A stretch of DNA of 58,694 bases, from contig JANJUX010000049.1 in assembly GCA_024710355.1 (NCBI GenBank), positions 1 through 58,694 on the forward strand. Reading direction: 5' to 3'. Positions 32,868-41,781 of the stretch are shown one piece after another. The DNA comes from Candidatus Rifleibacteriota bacterium. GTDB taxonomy: Bacteria; Muiribacteriota; Ozemobacteria; Ozemobacterales; Ozemobacteraceae. The position numbers were made by a program, and so were the translations under genes. How positions within the stretch are numbered: position 1 is the stretch's first letter; the number at the start of each line of letters is the position of its first letter. Below the pieces are notes generated by a model, which saw nothing but the letters and a program-made list of their open reading frames with translations, did not search any database and was not told the DNA's origin.

Positions 32868-33677
32868 TTACTCTTCGCTGGCTCCGGCACCACCACGGCG
32901 GGTGCGCTTGTAAACGCCACGTTTGGCCTTTTTAACGAAGTCGTGAAACATGGCTACATGGGGGTCATCGGCTTTAACGAGTTCTGACCATTTTTCCATG
33001 ACTTGTGAAACGTTCATTTCTGAACGGAAGAAAACTTTGTACAGTTCGCGAATACTGGCGATCGACTCACGCGAAACGTTGTTGCGCTTGAGGCCGACGG
33101 AGTTCAGACCAACCACTCTGGCCGGATTGCCGTCGATCTTGATAAAAGGCGGTACGTCTTTGACGATTTTGCTCATCCCACCGATCATGACCATGCAGCC
33201 CACTTTACAGAACTGATGAATACCGGTGAAACCGCCGAGCACTGCCCGGTCGCCGACTTCAACATGACCTGCAAGAGTCGTGCAGTTCGACATGATGATG
33301 TTGTTACCAACCTTGCAGTTATGGGCTATATGAACATAGGCCATCAGCAGGTTGTTGTCGCCGACAATCGTCGAATTGCCTTCGCCTTCGGCAAGATGAA
33401 TGGTGACGAATTCGCGGAAATGGTTGCCATTACCGATCTTTACGAAGGTTTTTTCGCCTTTGAATTTGAGATCCTGAGGTGGCGTGCCAATCACCACAGA
33501 CGGGTGCAGAACATTATCACGCCCGATGGTCGTATGACCATAGATATGACAGCTGGCACCAATCTCGGTGTTTTCACCGATTTCCACATCCGGCCCGATT
33601 ACGGCAAAAGGGCCCACTTTGACTGAAGGGTGTAACTTCGCCCCTGGGGCGATTATCGCGGTTGGGTGAACAGACAT
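32868..33677 (-). CDS. lpxA: UDP-N-acetylglucosamine acyltransferase LpxA
   Basis: First step of lipid A synthesis: acylates UDP-GlcNAc on O-3 from acyl-ACP in the cytoplasm. The left-handed beta-helix hexapeptide repeats start at once (IIAPGAKLHPSVKVGPFAVI) and the catalytic His is in LLMAYVHIAHNCKVGN. The C-terminal helical domain follows residue 190. Length of 269 aa matches the family (262 in E. coli). AAGGAG lies 7 bases upstream. It is the last gene of the envelope operon. Confidence 0.97.
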   Translation of the reverse strand: MSVHPTAIIAPGAKLHPSVKVGPFAVIGPDVEIGENTEIGASCHIYGHTTIGRDNVLHPSVVIGTPPQDLKFKGEKTFVKIGNGNHFREFVTIHLAEGEGNSTIVGDNNLLMAYVHIAHNCKVGNNIIMSNCTTLAGHVEVGDRAVLGGFTGIHQFCKVGCMVMIGGMSKIVKDVPPFIKIDGNPARVVGLNSVGLKRNNVSRESIASIRELYKVFFRSEMNVSQVMEKWSELVKADDPHVAMFHDFVKKAKRGVYKRTRRGGAGASEE

Positions 33678-33701
33678 GTGTCTACTCCTTGCTCTTTTTG
33701 C

Positions 33702-34994
33702 TTAAACGAGCTGAAACATAAGTTCGCCGCCGGTGACCAGTTCGCCGTCGACTCTGGCTTCCGCTTCGACCTTACCGGTATTGCCCCGCACCTTGAGAAC
33801 TTTGGCATGGAATTCAAGACGGTCTCCGGGAACGACCGGCCGACGGAACCTGACATTATCTATGCCGCAAAAGAAAGGTGTTTTGCCTTTGTGTTCGGGC
33901 TGAGAGAGAAAAAGCACTCCGGCCACCTGAGCCATGGCTTCGACCATCAGAACACCGGGCATAACTGGTTTACCGGGGAAGTGGCCGTTAAAAAATTCTT
34001 CGTTGGCGGTGACGTTCTTGATACCAATGATCGATTCACCAGGAACGATGGAAAGAATTCTGTCGATCAGCAGGAACGGGTAGCGATGCGGCAGAATGCT
34101 CTTGATTTCTTCAATGTACATCATATCTGAATCCTTTCTCGTGAGAGACTGATTAAATTTTTCATTCAGCAATCTGGCAAACTTGACGTTGAAATTGTGG
34201 CCAGTTCGCCTGGCAATGATATGCCCTTTGACCCGGCGGCCGATGAGCGAAAAATCGCCTACCAGATCGAGAACCTTGTGCAAAATCAGTTCCTGTTCCT
34301 CGCGCAGGCCTTCAGGGTTAATCACAGTGCCTGAATTATTTATGACGACGGCATTTTCGAGACTGCCGCCGCGGGCAAGGTTGTTGTTTTTAAGCATTTC
34401 AAACTCGTGCTCAAAGCCAAAGGTGCGCGCCCGGCCAATTCTGGTCACGAAAGACTGTTCATCGACAACGACGTGAATATGCTGCGGCGGAATGATATTA
34501 TCGCGGTAAGCAAGATGATAGGTAACCTCGAAGCGGTCAGAAGGCAGATAAACCATGCTCTTGTCGCCTTCGACAAGCGAAAAAATCTCGTTTACACGGC
34601 AGTCGGTTCTTTCAGTTTCCTGGGGAACCCGGCCAGCCTGCTGTATCAGTTCAACAAACCTGAGTGAGCTGCCGTCGCCGGCCGGCGGTTCTTCGTTCGA
34701 GATCCTGATAACCAGATTATCGACACCGCTGCCGCGCAGAGCTGCAAGCACATGCTCGACCGTATTGACCGAAGCGCCATTCTCGCTGATTATGGTGCCG
34801 CGGTTGGTTGAAACCACATTCGCCAGCTCGGCCCTGATAAGCGGCTCACCGGCAAGATCGGTTCTGACAAAAACAATGCCGGTACCGGCATCAGCAGGCA
34901 GAAACTCCATCTGCACCGGCTTGCCTGTGTGCAATCCGATGCCTTCGATACGAACGGGCGTAGCTGTTGTATGCTGCTGTCTGTCTGAGTTCAT
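33702..34994 (-). CDS. lpxC/fabZ: LpxC-FabZ fusion: UDP-3-O-acyl-GlcNAc deacetylase / hydroxyacyl-ACP dehydratase
   Basis: Residues of about 8-280 are LpxC, the zinc deacetylase that commits lipid A synthesis: the VNTVEHVLAAL zinc motif, and HKVLDLVGDFSLIG and GHIIARRTGH, are present. Residues of about 288-430 are FabZ (IKSILPHRYPFLLIDRI, catalytic HFPGKPVMPGVLMVEAMAQ), which makes unsaturated acyl chains. Such fusions are known in Bacteroidetes-type and some other phyla. The fusion ties lipid A and phospholipid acyl flux at a 1:1 ratio. It lies 24 bases before lpxA. Confidence 0.96.
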   Translation of the reverse strand: MNSDRQQHTTATPVRIEGIGLHTGKPVQMEFLPADAGTGIVFVRTDLAGEPLIRAELANVVSTNRGTIISENGASVNTVEHVLAALRGSGVDNLVIRISNEEPPAGDGSSLRFVELIQQAGRVPQETERTDCRVNEIFSLVEGDKSMVYLPSDRFEVTYHLAYRDNIIPPQHIHVVVDEQSFVTRIGRARTFGFEHEFEMLKNNNLARGGSLENAVVINNSGTVINPEGLREEQELILHKVLDLVGDFSLIGRRVKGHIIARRTGHNFNVKFARLLNEKFNQSLTRKDSDMMYIEEIKSILPHRYPFLLIDRILSIVPGESIIGIKNVTANEEFFNGHFPGKPVMPGVLMVEAMAQVAGVLFLSQPEHKGKTPFFCGIDNVRFRRPVVPGDRLEFHAKVLKVRGNTGKVEAEARVDGELVTGGELMFQLV

Positions 34995-35000
34995 GTTCCC

Positions 35001-35627
35001 TTAAAATGAGCGAAAGTAAATAATATTATACATTTCTTCGCGACGATCACGCTGAGCGATTTCGAGGCTCACGCCCGGGTATGGACTGAGCTTGATGCCA
35101 AAGGTGTCGATATCGTCACTGCGCTCGGCGCCCACGGTGATCAGCGGAAAAACCATTTTTTCAAAACCATAGAAATATTTGCGGTCGGTAGTAACCGGGT
35201 GCTTGTAAAAACCGCCATGAATATTTACACCGAAAGCCTCGATGGTCTTTGAAGTAGCGAAATAGAAAATTTTCGAACCAAGCTGAGTATTGATATCTGA
35301 AGCGCCCCAGACAACTGCAGGCAGAGTCTCGCCTTCTTCAAGCAGCTTGATTTTGGCACTCAGCGGGTTTTTGCCCTTCTCTGAACCATTGAGGTGACGC
35401 AGAAACGACACTTCGAAAAATTTGTTCATGAATTCCTGCGAAACCATCATTGCCGAGTGCCCGGCATCATTAATGTAAGCGGCTGCAGACCTGGTATAGG
35501 CAGTTGGCATCGTGAAGATCGAGGTGCCCATGTATCTGACACGGCTTTCAGTATCGGCGGCGACTGGCTGCATGCTCAAAACAAGCATAACAAACAGAAG
35601 AAATGCCCGCAAAGCTTTATGTGGCAT
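35001..35627 (-). CDS. Exported protein of unknown function inside the lipid A operon
   Basis: ATG at 35627 is chosen (AAGGA upstream, 4 bases after the lpxD stop); a TTG seven codons earlier is less likely. A signal peptide is visible (ALRAFLLFVMLVLSMQPVAA, cleavage near ADT). The mature part of about 180 residues has alternating strand-like segments and ends IIYFRSF with a C-terminal Phe, as in outer-membrane barrel proteins. No family is recognised. Placement between lpxD and lpxC-fabZ suggests an outer-membrane or LPS-linked role (inference). Confidence 0.8.
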   Translation of the reverse strand: MPHKALRAFLLFVMLVLSMQPVAADTESRVRYMGTSIFTMPTAYTRSAAAYINDAGHSAMMVSQEFMNKFFEVSFLRHLNGSEKGKNPLSAKIKLLEEGETLPAVVWGASDINTQLGSKIFYFATSKTIEAFGVNIHGGFYKHPVTTDRKYFYGFEKMVFPLITVGAERSDDIDTFGIKLSPYPGVSLEIAQRDRREEMYNIIYFRSF

Positions 35628-35631
35628 CAGT

Positions 35632-36681
35632 CTATTCCTTTGTTTCAAGTTGTTTTTCTAGGTCCCGAACCTTTTTCAGCAAGTCAGGCAGCTTGCGCAG
35701 AGCCGCAAGAATCTTGCGTTCCTCGCTGTGCGGCTTGATGGGAAACCCTGAAACGAAACTGCCAGGTTCGACATCACCGGTAACTACGCCTCTGGCTGCG
35801 ACCGTTGCGCCCTTACCAACTCTGACATGACCAACCGTGCCCACCTGACCAGCGAGAGTGACATAATCTTCGAGAATAGTACTGCCCGAAATGCCTACCT
35901 GGGCAACAATAACACACTTTTTGCCAATCTGGACATTGTGGGCGATGTGCACCATATTATCGATTTTGCTGCCTTCACCAATGCGCGTGGTTTCCATTGT
36001 GGCGCGATCAACCGTCACGCAGGCGCCGATTTCGACGTTGTCTTCGACCACGACATTTCCGACCTGCGGCACTTTGATATGCACACCATTGTCGAGGGTA
36101 AAACCGAAGCCATCGCTGCCGATCACGGCATTGGCGTGAATGATGCAGTTTTCGCCGACTTCACAACCGTGCAGAATGCGGGCACCGGGATGAATCAGCG
36201 AGTTTCTGCCGACCCGGGCACCCCTGCCGACGAAAGCCTGAGAACAGATTCTGGCCCCGGAGCCAATGCAGGCGCCAGCTTCGACTACCGCCATCGGGCC
36301 AACAATGGCATCTTCAGCCACATCAGCATCTTCGCTGACAAAGGCAGCCGGATGAATCAGGTAACCGGGCTTTTCTTCAGGGAAAAAAAACTGCAGGGCT
36401 TTAACCAGACCCATGTAAGGGTTTTTCAGCCGAAGAGATGGCAAAGGCAGTTCTGGGGCGTCTTCTGGAGCGATAAGAGCGGCGGCACGGGTTGTTTTTG
36501 CCGATTCAAGATGGGTGGCATAATTCTTAGCGCCCGACAAAAACGTCAGTTCACCAGGAAGTGCCTTATCGACCGGCGCGACATTAGACAACACGACATT
36601 TTCATCGCCGCAGACCCGGCCGCCAGTCATGGCCGCCAGTTCTCCAAGAGTAATTTTTCTGCTTTCGCCTCTGTCTGTCAT
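35632..36681 (-). CDS. lpxD: UDP-3-O-acylglucosamine N-acyltransferase LpxD
   Basis: Third step of lipid A synthesis, N-acylation. The N-terminal uridine-binding domain (KITLGELAAMTGGRV, later FLSGAKNYATHL) precedes hexapeptide repeats; the catalytic His lies in DNMVHIAHNVQIGK. The start at 36681 (MTDRGESRKITL) gives 349 aa, close to E. coli's 341; a longer frame would overlap skp. A coiled C-terminal tail (LRKLPDLLKKVRDLEKQLE) trimerises in homologues. It is 43 bases after skp, with only a weak ribosome site. Confidence 0.95.
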   Translation of the reverse strand: MTDRGESRKITLGELAAMTGGRVCGDENVVLSNVAPVDKALPGELTFLSGAKNYATHLESAKTTRAAALIAPEDAPELPLPSLRLKNPYMGLVKALQFFFPEEKPGYLIHPAAFVSEDADVAEDAIVGPMAVVEAGACIGSGARICSQAFVGRGARVGRNSLIHPGARILHGCEVGENCIIHANAVIGSDGFGFTLDNGVHIKVPQVGNVVVEDNVEIGACVTVDRATMETTRIGEGSKIDNMVHIAHNVQIGKKCVIVAQVGISGSTILEDYVTLAGQVGTVGHVRVGKGATVAARGVVTGDVEPGSFVSGFPIKPHSEERKILAALRKLPDLLKKVRDLEKQLETKE

Positions 36682-36724
36682 AAATTGAAAACCGGGCGCC
36701 AGAAACTGACGCCCGGGTATCAGA

Positions 36725-37345
36725 TCATTTTCCTGCCGGTTTGGCGGCGGGCTTTCCTGCCGGAGCAGCGGCCGGAGCAGCTTTACCACCATTGAGAGCC
36801 TGAAGAACTTCTTCAGTCAGGTCTTTTACTGTGGCTTCGTCGCCCCAATAGAAGAATCTCTTTTCAAAGACTGCCTTGATATTGTTTTTCTGGGCAACCT
36901 GTTTGATTACCTGATCAACTTTTTCGTCGAGGGTCTTCGAAAGAGAACCCATTTCTTTTTCTTCCATTTCATAGAGAGACTTCTGCGATTCTTCGAAGAA
37001 TTTCTGCAGTTCGCCGCTCTTCTGAGCCAGCTGCTTGCGCAGTTCGGTCAGTTTGGGTTCGAGAGCCTGAGCCTCTTTTTCCTTTTTGCCATCGCGCAAA
37101 TCCTGCATTTTTTTTGCGGTTGCAACGTATTCGTCGTCAAGTTTCTTGACTTCGCCTTTGCGGGCTTCGAGGTCCTGCTGCAGTTTTTCTTTCTGGCCTT
37201 CGAGAACCTTTTTGGTCTTCTGGGTTTCAGCATATTTGTTAAAAATCTGGCCGGCGTCAACCACACCAAATTCATAGGCGCTGGCTACCATGGGACTGGC
37301 GGCGATGCCAGCGGCGAGACAAAGTTTCATGAGCTGTTTCTTCAT
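36725..37345 (-). CDS. skp: Periplasmic chaperone Skp/OmpH
   Basis: Carries unfolded outer-membrane proteins to the Bam complex. A signal peptide (MKKQLMKLCLAAGIAASPMV, ASA cleavage) is followed by VVDAGQIFNKY and a long charged coiled coil (residues of about 45-140), the tentacle region of Skp. An unusual Ala/Pro/Lys-rich tail (GKAAPAAAPAGKPAAK) ends the 206-aa chain, compared with about 160 in E. coli. It lies directly after bamA, as in most LPS bacteria. Confidence 0.92.
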   Translation of the reverse strand: MKKQLMKLCLAAGIAASPMVASAYEFGVVDAGQIFNKYAETQKTKKVLEGQKEKLQQDLEARKGEVKKLDDEYVATAKKMQDLRDGKKEKEAQALEPKLTELRKQLAQKSGELQKFFEESQKSLYEMEEKEMGSLSKTLDEKVDQVIKQVAQKNNIKAVFEKRFFYWGDEATVKDLTEEVLQALNGGKAAPAAAPAGKPAAKPAGK

Positions 37346-37400
37346 CTGGAAAGTTCTCCTTATTCTTTAACTCTTTACGAGTTCGTTACTGTTGGTTGAA

Positions 37401-39116
37401 TTAGAAAGATGAGCCGAAGTTGATGTAGGTATTGCCATCGCCACGGTCGGTTGCCTTGCCATAGTCGAGAGCGACCGGACCAAGCGGGGTCTGCAGGCGA
37501 ATACCGATGCCATAACCGGCTTTCTGGTCATAATCCATTTTCTTGCGGTTATAGTCTGTGCCCCAGGCACTGCCGATGTCATAGAAACCAACGACATCGA
37601 AATTTTTGGCAAAGTTCTGGCGCAGTTCGAAATTCGTGTAGAAAACCTTGGTTCCGAGAAATTCGCGCTCTTCGTAGCCGCGCACCGTGCTGCTGCCGCC
37701 AACCGAGAACATGTCGTATATCGGCACGAAGCCGTCGCCAATTGTCGTCTGACCGGCAACGCTCTGAATCGCGAAGGTGGTCTTGCGGTTTTTGGTTACG
37801 GGCATATAGCGTCTGAGGGCCAGCATATACTTGGTATACTGGTTTTCGCCCTTGAGCATGCCACCGGTGGTTTCTACCCAGAAGGTGTCATGCAGACCGC
37901 CGGTCGGTCTGAAGCGGTTGTCGCGGGTATCTTTGTCGAGAATGGTGGCAAAGGTCTGAACGCGGCCGTTCATGATGCCGGCGGGAGCGGTGGCCAGGCC
38001 ATTGGTCGGGGTCAACTTAACATCTTCATCTCTGAAGCGGAAAGAGAGGTCGACATCCTTGCGCAGGCGGCGGCCAAGGGTCAGAGCGGCGCCCTTGCGG
38101 CGTTCGTCATATTCAGTAAGTTCGTTGCCGGCGGCGTAGAGATTGCGGGTATATTTGGTGTTGTAGAGATCGATACCAAAGCTCTGAGGCTTGTCATTGA
38201 GCCACGGATCGAAATAACCAAGTTCATAGTTCTGAATGCCGCCGAATTCGGTTTTCATGTAAACGCGTTTGCCATCACCCTGGAAGTTGTTCTGCGAAAG
38301 GTTCACAAAGCCAACCAGGCCGTTGAGAGATGAATAGCCGGCACCAACGCCAGCACGGCCGGTCTTCTGTTCGACAACATGTATAACCAGAACTATTTCT
38401 TCGGGGGTTTTGCCGGGCAGATGGTCGCGGCGGACTTCTTCGAAAAAGCCGAGGTTGTAAAGGCGCTGCAGGTCACGAACGATCTTTTTGTTATCATAGA
38501 TCTCACCGGGTTTAACGGTCAGTTCGCGGCGAACGACTTTTTCCTTGGTTTTCTTGAGGCCTTCAACTCTGATTTCAGAAAGAACGCCTTCAGTAATAAC
38601 TATGTTGATTTTGCTGCCCTGATCCTGGACAAAAGCATCTGAAACCTTCGAAAACAGGTAGCCTTCGCGACCGAGAGCATCGTTGACGTTCTGAATATCC
38701 TGGGTGAGCAGCTTGCTGTTGAAAACTGAGCCGATTCTGCTTTCCATGGCATTTTTGAGCACGTCGACAGAAACTTTGGTCACGCCCTTGATGTCGATCT
38801 CGCCGATAATGGCGTTTTCTTCAACCTTGAAAACAACTTCTTTGCCCTTTTCGGCCGGGCGGATTTCGGCGCCGACGTAAGAGAAAAAGCCCATTTCGCC
38901 AATCCTGGCGATTTCTTCCTGGACAGCCTGAGGTGCGAGGGTGTCGCCCACCTTCATCGTAAGGTTGAGAAGAATGATCTTTTCTTCAATAAGCCTGTTA
39001 CCTTCGACCTTGAAGCCAACCACCACATTGCTTTCATATGCCTGCGCTGAAACGCCGGCGAAAACGAGAAATAAAACAATCAGAATCTTTATAAGGCTGA
39101 AGGCGGATTTGTTCAT
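37401..39116 (-). CDS. bamA: Outer-membrane assembly factor BamA, three-POTRA form
   Basis: Inserts beta-barrel proteins into the outer membrane. A signal peptide (about 1-25) is followed by three POTRA domains (about 28-96, 97-175, 176-255; for example FKVEGNRLIEEKIILLN, IDIKGVTKVSVDVLKN, IRVEGLKKTKEKVVRREL). The barrel then runs to the C-terminal Phe (YINFGSSF) with VRGYEEREFLG as the conserved VRGF-type L6 motif. E. coli has five POTRA and about 810 aa; this has 571. AAGGAG precedes ATG. It heads the operon bamA-skp-lpxD-x-lpxC/fabZ-lpxA. Confidence 0.95.
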   Translation of the reverse strand: MNKSAFSLIKILIVLFLVFAGVSAQAYESNVVVGFKVEGNRLIEEKIILLNLTMKVGDTLAPQAVQEEIARIGEMGFFSYVGAEIRPAEKGKEVVFKVEENAIIGEIDIKGVTKVSVDVLKNAMESRIGSVFNSKLLTQDIQNVNDALGREGYLFSKVSDAFVQDQGSKINIVITEGVLSEIRVEGLKKTKEKVVRRELTVKPGEIYDNKKIVRDLQRLYNLGFFEEVRRDHLPGKTPEEIVLVIHVVEQKTGRAGVGAGYSSLNGLVGFVNLSQNNFQGDGKRVYMKTEFGGIQNYELGYFDPWLNDKPQSFGIDLYNTKYTRNLYAAGNELTEYDERRKGAALTLGRRLRKDVDLSFRFRDEDVKLTPTNGLATAPAGIMNGRVQTFATILDKDTRDNRFRPTGGLHDTFWVETTGGMLKGENQYTKYMLALRRYMPVTKNRKTTFAIQSVAGQTTIGDGFVPIYDMFSVGGSSTVRGYEEREFLGTKVFYTNFELRQNFAKNFDVVGFYDIGSAWGTDYNRKKMDYDQKAGYGIGIRLQTPLGPVALDYGKATDRGDGNTYINFGSSF

Positions 39117-39455
39117 AGGCTCCTTCTTAGGTTAATCTTTTCAGAGTATCGGCATAATACTGTGTTGTCATAAGCTTGTCAAGAATACCTGAACCAAAGA
39201 GGGTTCCCGTCTGCAGGCCGGCTGAAAACACTGATCTGATGCAGCATGCTTTTTTAAGCTGTTTTTTTGCATGTGATTATTATTGATGGCCACGGCAAAA
39301 AGGTTTTAACGACCAGTTTCGAGCAAATAGCTTAAAGACAGGCATTTCGACGGGTGACACTTTCTTCGGTCGCCTGCTCTGCAAATAACCTGCAATTTAA
39401 AATAAATCGGCGAGATTGCCCCCGAAAAAGATTCGGGTACTTGAATTAGTTTTGA
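39117..39455. other. Divergent intergenic region between bamA and the DnaB-like gene
   Basis: About 340 bases with no credible ORF. It contains a CCCGAA/TTCGGG hairpin (39421-39437) without a T tract. The promoter of the plus-strand gene begins at 39456. No clear bamA promoter was identified. Confidence 0.5.
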
Positions 39456-39486
39456 TTGACCGGTATCTTAGAGTGGATTTTATACT
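39456..39486 (+). promoter_or_regulatory. Sigma70-like promoter of the DnaB-like gene
   Basis: TTGACC (39456-39461) and TATACT (39481-39486) at 19 bases, or TTTATA (39479-39484) at 17. A single start 20-30 bases before the GTG is predicted. Confidence 0.5.
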
Positions 39487-39515
39487 GCCTGACATTATAT
39501 GAGCGGAGGGCGGAC

Positions 39516-41762
39516 GTGGCGAACTGCAACATCTGTAACAAAGAAATTCAGGAAGGTTATATCTGCGCGGAATGCGCAAGGGCTCAGAGAGCCCAGTCAG
39601 GCCAGGGGCAACCGGCACCAAGGCCTGCCGGCGGTGGGTTTTCTCTCAACAGCCTCACAAAGGCTCCCCTTTCATCACAGCCGCCGGCACCACATACGCC
39701 GCCACAGGCCCCTCAGGGGCTCGCCCAGCCTCGACCATCTTCAGTATCTCCGACGCCGCCGCAGCCGACATCGCCGTCATTCGCCAGACCGGTGCCGCCA
39801 CCGCCGTTGCAGACACCTTCGCCAGCCATCAGTCGCCCGCCACAACCGCCCGCCATTCCGGACAATGAAGAAACCGGAGAAGCAACGCCGGCAGATATTT
39901 CTTATCCAGATTACGACAGCGGACATGCGGGTATTCAGGCACAGCAGAGTCAACCGCCGGTTGCCAGACCAGTGACGCCAGCAGCTCCGACGTTTTCGCA
40001 ACCGGCAGCGCCCGCGCAGACGCCGCTCCCCAATCGACCGGCAGCAGCATCACCGGTCGCGCCGCCGACAGCACCGCCAGCCCGCAATGTTGCCGCAGCA
40101 CCGCCGAAACCGGTGGCCCCTTCCCTGAATCAGGAATTCAACGAAGAGCAGACAAAGCTGCAGAACGAAATTTTCACTTCGAGTGTAACTGGTTACGGTG
40201 ACGAAGAACTTGAAATTGCCATTCTCGCCGGGGTTATGAAAGATTCGTTCGTGCTCGAAAGCCTCAAAGGCAAGGGCCTGATCGCTGGCCTGTTCTCGAC
40301 GCGGATTTCGCGCTCAATCTATCAGTGCATTCTCTCGCTGCGCGACGACAGTCCCGAGCTTTCGGGCCTCGACAAAATCGTGCTCAAGAACAAGCTGCGG
40401 CAGATGAACCTCTATGATGCCAGTGTTCAGAATCTTATCGACAAGATTGTCACCGAGATCCCGCCGGCACTCGATCAGGCGCTGCATTACCTCGAACTGA
40501 TGAAGGAACAGGCGCTGAAGCGCAAACTCAAGGAAGTGGCGCAGAGCATTCACGGTTATATCGAGAGCCCGGCCCAGAAAGAGAATCTCAATCTTGAAAC
40601 CTTCACCAACAAGGTAATTCAGGATGTACGCAATATTCAGAAAGCCCGCACCACGAAGCGCATCAATCTGGTTAAAGAAGAGATGCGCGACATCATCGAA
40701 GACATCGATAATCGCGAAAAGACTGGCGAAATCGAGATCATTGGTTACTCATGCGAACCTATGCATTATCTCAACACCGCCATTTCAGGCTTTCGCAAGG
40801 GTTTCATGTATGCGATTGCCGGGGCACCGCGCCGTGGTAAAACGACGTTCACGCTCGAACTGGCCACTCGCGTTGCTACTCTAAACAAGATTCCGGTGCT
40901 GTTTTTCACCTATGAACAGACGAAAAAGAATCTGACCTACCGTCTGCTGGCCAAGGAAAGCCGCCTCAACCCAGATGCGCTGCAGCGAAAAAAGATCAGA
41001 TCCGACATGATCGTCGACGCCAAATTTACCGGTGGCTGGAAAAAGATGCAGGAATACATGGACAACTTCTACATCATCGAGGCCACTAAAGAAGACACCG
41101 TCGACCGTATCAGATCTTATGCCTACAACGTCATGCAGGATTTCAACACTGAAAACATCATGATCTTCATCGACTATATTCAGAAGATGCCGTTGTCGCG
41201 CAACTACATGGATGAGAAGTTCAAGGTCGAAGAAATATCGACCGAGCTGAAGGGGCTGTGTATCGAACTGAACAACCCGATCATGACCATCAGTTCGCTA
41301 TCAAAAGAAGGCTGTATGATCGACGCGACGCCCGATGCCGACCGACCTACCATGTATCACTGCAAAGGCTCAGGCGATCTTGAATACGATCTTGACTGCG
41401 CCATGATCCAGGCCAAAGACTGGGGTGATACCCGCGAGCTTTTCCAGCAGCTGCAGCACAAGGCCGAAGAAATGGGAAAAGACACTACCCGTATTCCGAA
41501 GGTAGATGTGGTAAACCTCTATCTCGACAAGAACCGCGATGCCCCCGAAGGTATCTTCTCGACGATTCAGTATCTGTTCTTCATTGAAGACAACAAATTC
41601 ATCGAGCTGGGGCCGAAGTTCGACGACGACCGCTATCGCTTCAGCAAGATCGAAGAACTCGTCGACAAACTGATCGAGCAGAACTTCATCATTTTCTACG
41701 ACCGACCCAGAGATACGGGCTATAACAAGGGCCGCGTCTCGATCAAGCTTAAAAATTTCTAG
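39516..41762 (+). CDS. DnaB-like helicase-family ATPase with N-terminal zinc ribbon and Pro-rich linker
   Basis: GTG at 39516 is preceded by GGAGGG with a 5-base spacer, and starts right at a zinc ribbon (CNIC then CAEC, residues 4-20). Residues of about 35-205 are Pro/Ala/Gln-rich and probably disordered. A DnaB N-terminal-type helical domain follows (about 215-335), then a RecA-like core with Walker A GAPRRGKTTF (about 437-446) and Walker B IMIFIDYIQ (about 547-555). The total of 748 aa exceeds the usual 450-500 of DnaB. It may be a DnaB paralogue or the replicative helicase with a fused recruitment arm; the 35-residue insert after SLSKEGCMID is also non-standard. Its neighbours give no clue. 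Confidence 0.85.
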   Translation: MANCNICNKEIQEGYICAECARAQRAQSGQGQPAPRPAGGGFSLNSLTKAPLSSQPPAPHTPPQAPQGLAQPRPSSVSPTPPQPTSPSFARPVPPPPLQTPSPAISRPPQPPAIPDNEETGEATPADISYPDYDSGHAGIQAQQSQPPVARPVTPAAPTFSQPAAPAQTPLPNRPAAASPVAPPTAPPARNVAAAPPKPVAPSLNQEFNEEQTKLQNEIFTSSVTGYGDEELEIAILAGVMKDSFVLESLKGKGLIAGLFSTRISRSIYQCILSLRDDSPELSGLDKIVLKNKLRQMNLYDASVQNLIDKIVTEIPPALDQALHYLELMKEQALKRKLKEVAQSIHGYIESPAQKENLNLETFTNKVIQDVRNIQKARTTKRINLVKEEMRDIIEDIDNREKTGEIEIIGYSCEPMHYLNTAISGFRKGFMYAIAGAPRRGKTTFTLELATRVATLNKIPVLFFTYEQTKKNLTYRLLAKESRLNPDALQRKKIRSDMIVDAKFTGGWKKMQEYMDNFYIIEATKEDTVDRIRSYAYNVMQDFNTENIMIFIDYIQKMPLSRNYMDEKFKVEEISTELKGLCIELNNPIMTISSLSKEGCMIDATPDADRPTMYHCKGSGDLEYDLDCAMIQAKDWGDTRELFQQLQHKAEEMGKDTTRIPKVDVVNLYLDKNRDAPEGIFSTIQYLFFIEDNKFIELGPKFDDDRYRFSKIEELVDKLIEQNFIIFYDRPRDTGYNKGRVSIKLKNF

Positions 41763-41781
41763 TCACTGAACGGGGAAACAA

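Noticed and set aside
36682..36792. Longer LpxD starting inside skp
   Set aside because: The extra 37 residues are Pro/Arg-rich, overlap skp and have no counterpart in LpxD; the ATG at 36681 begins at the conserved domain.
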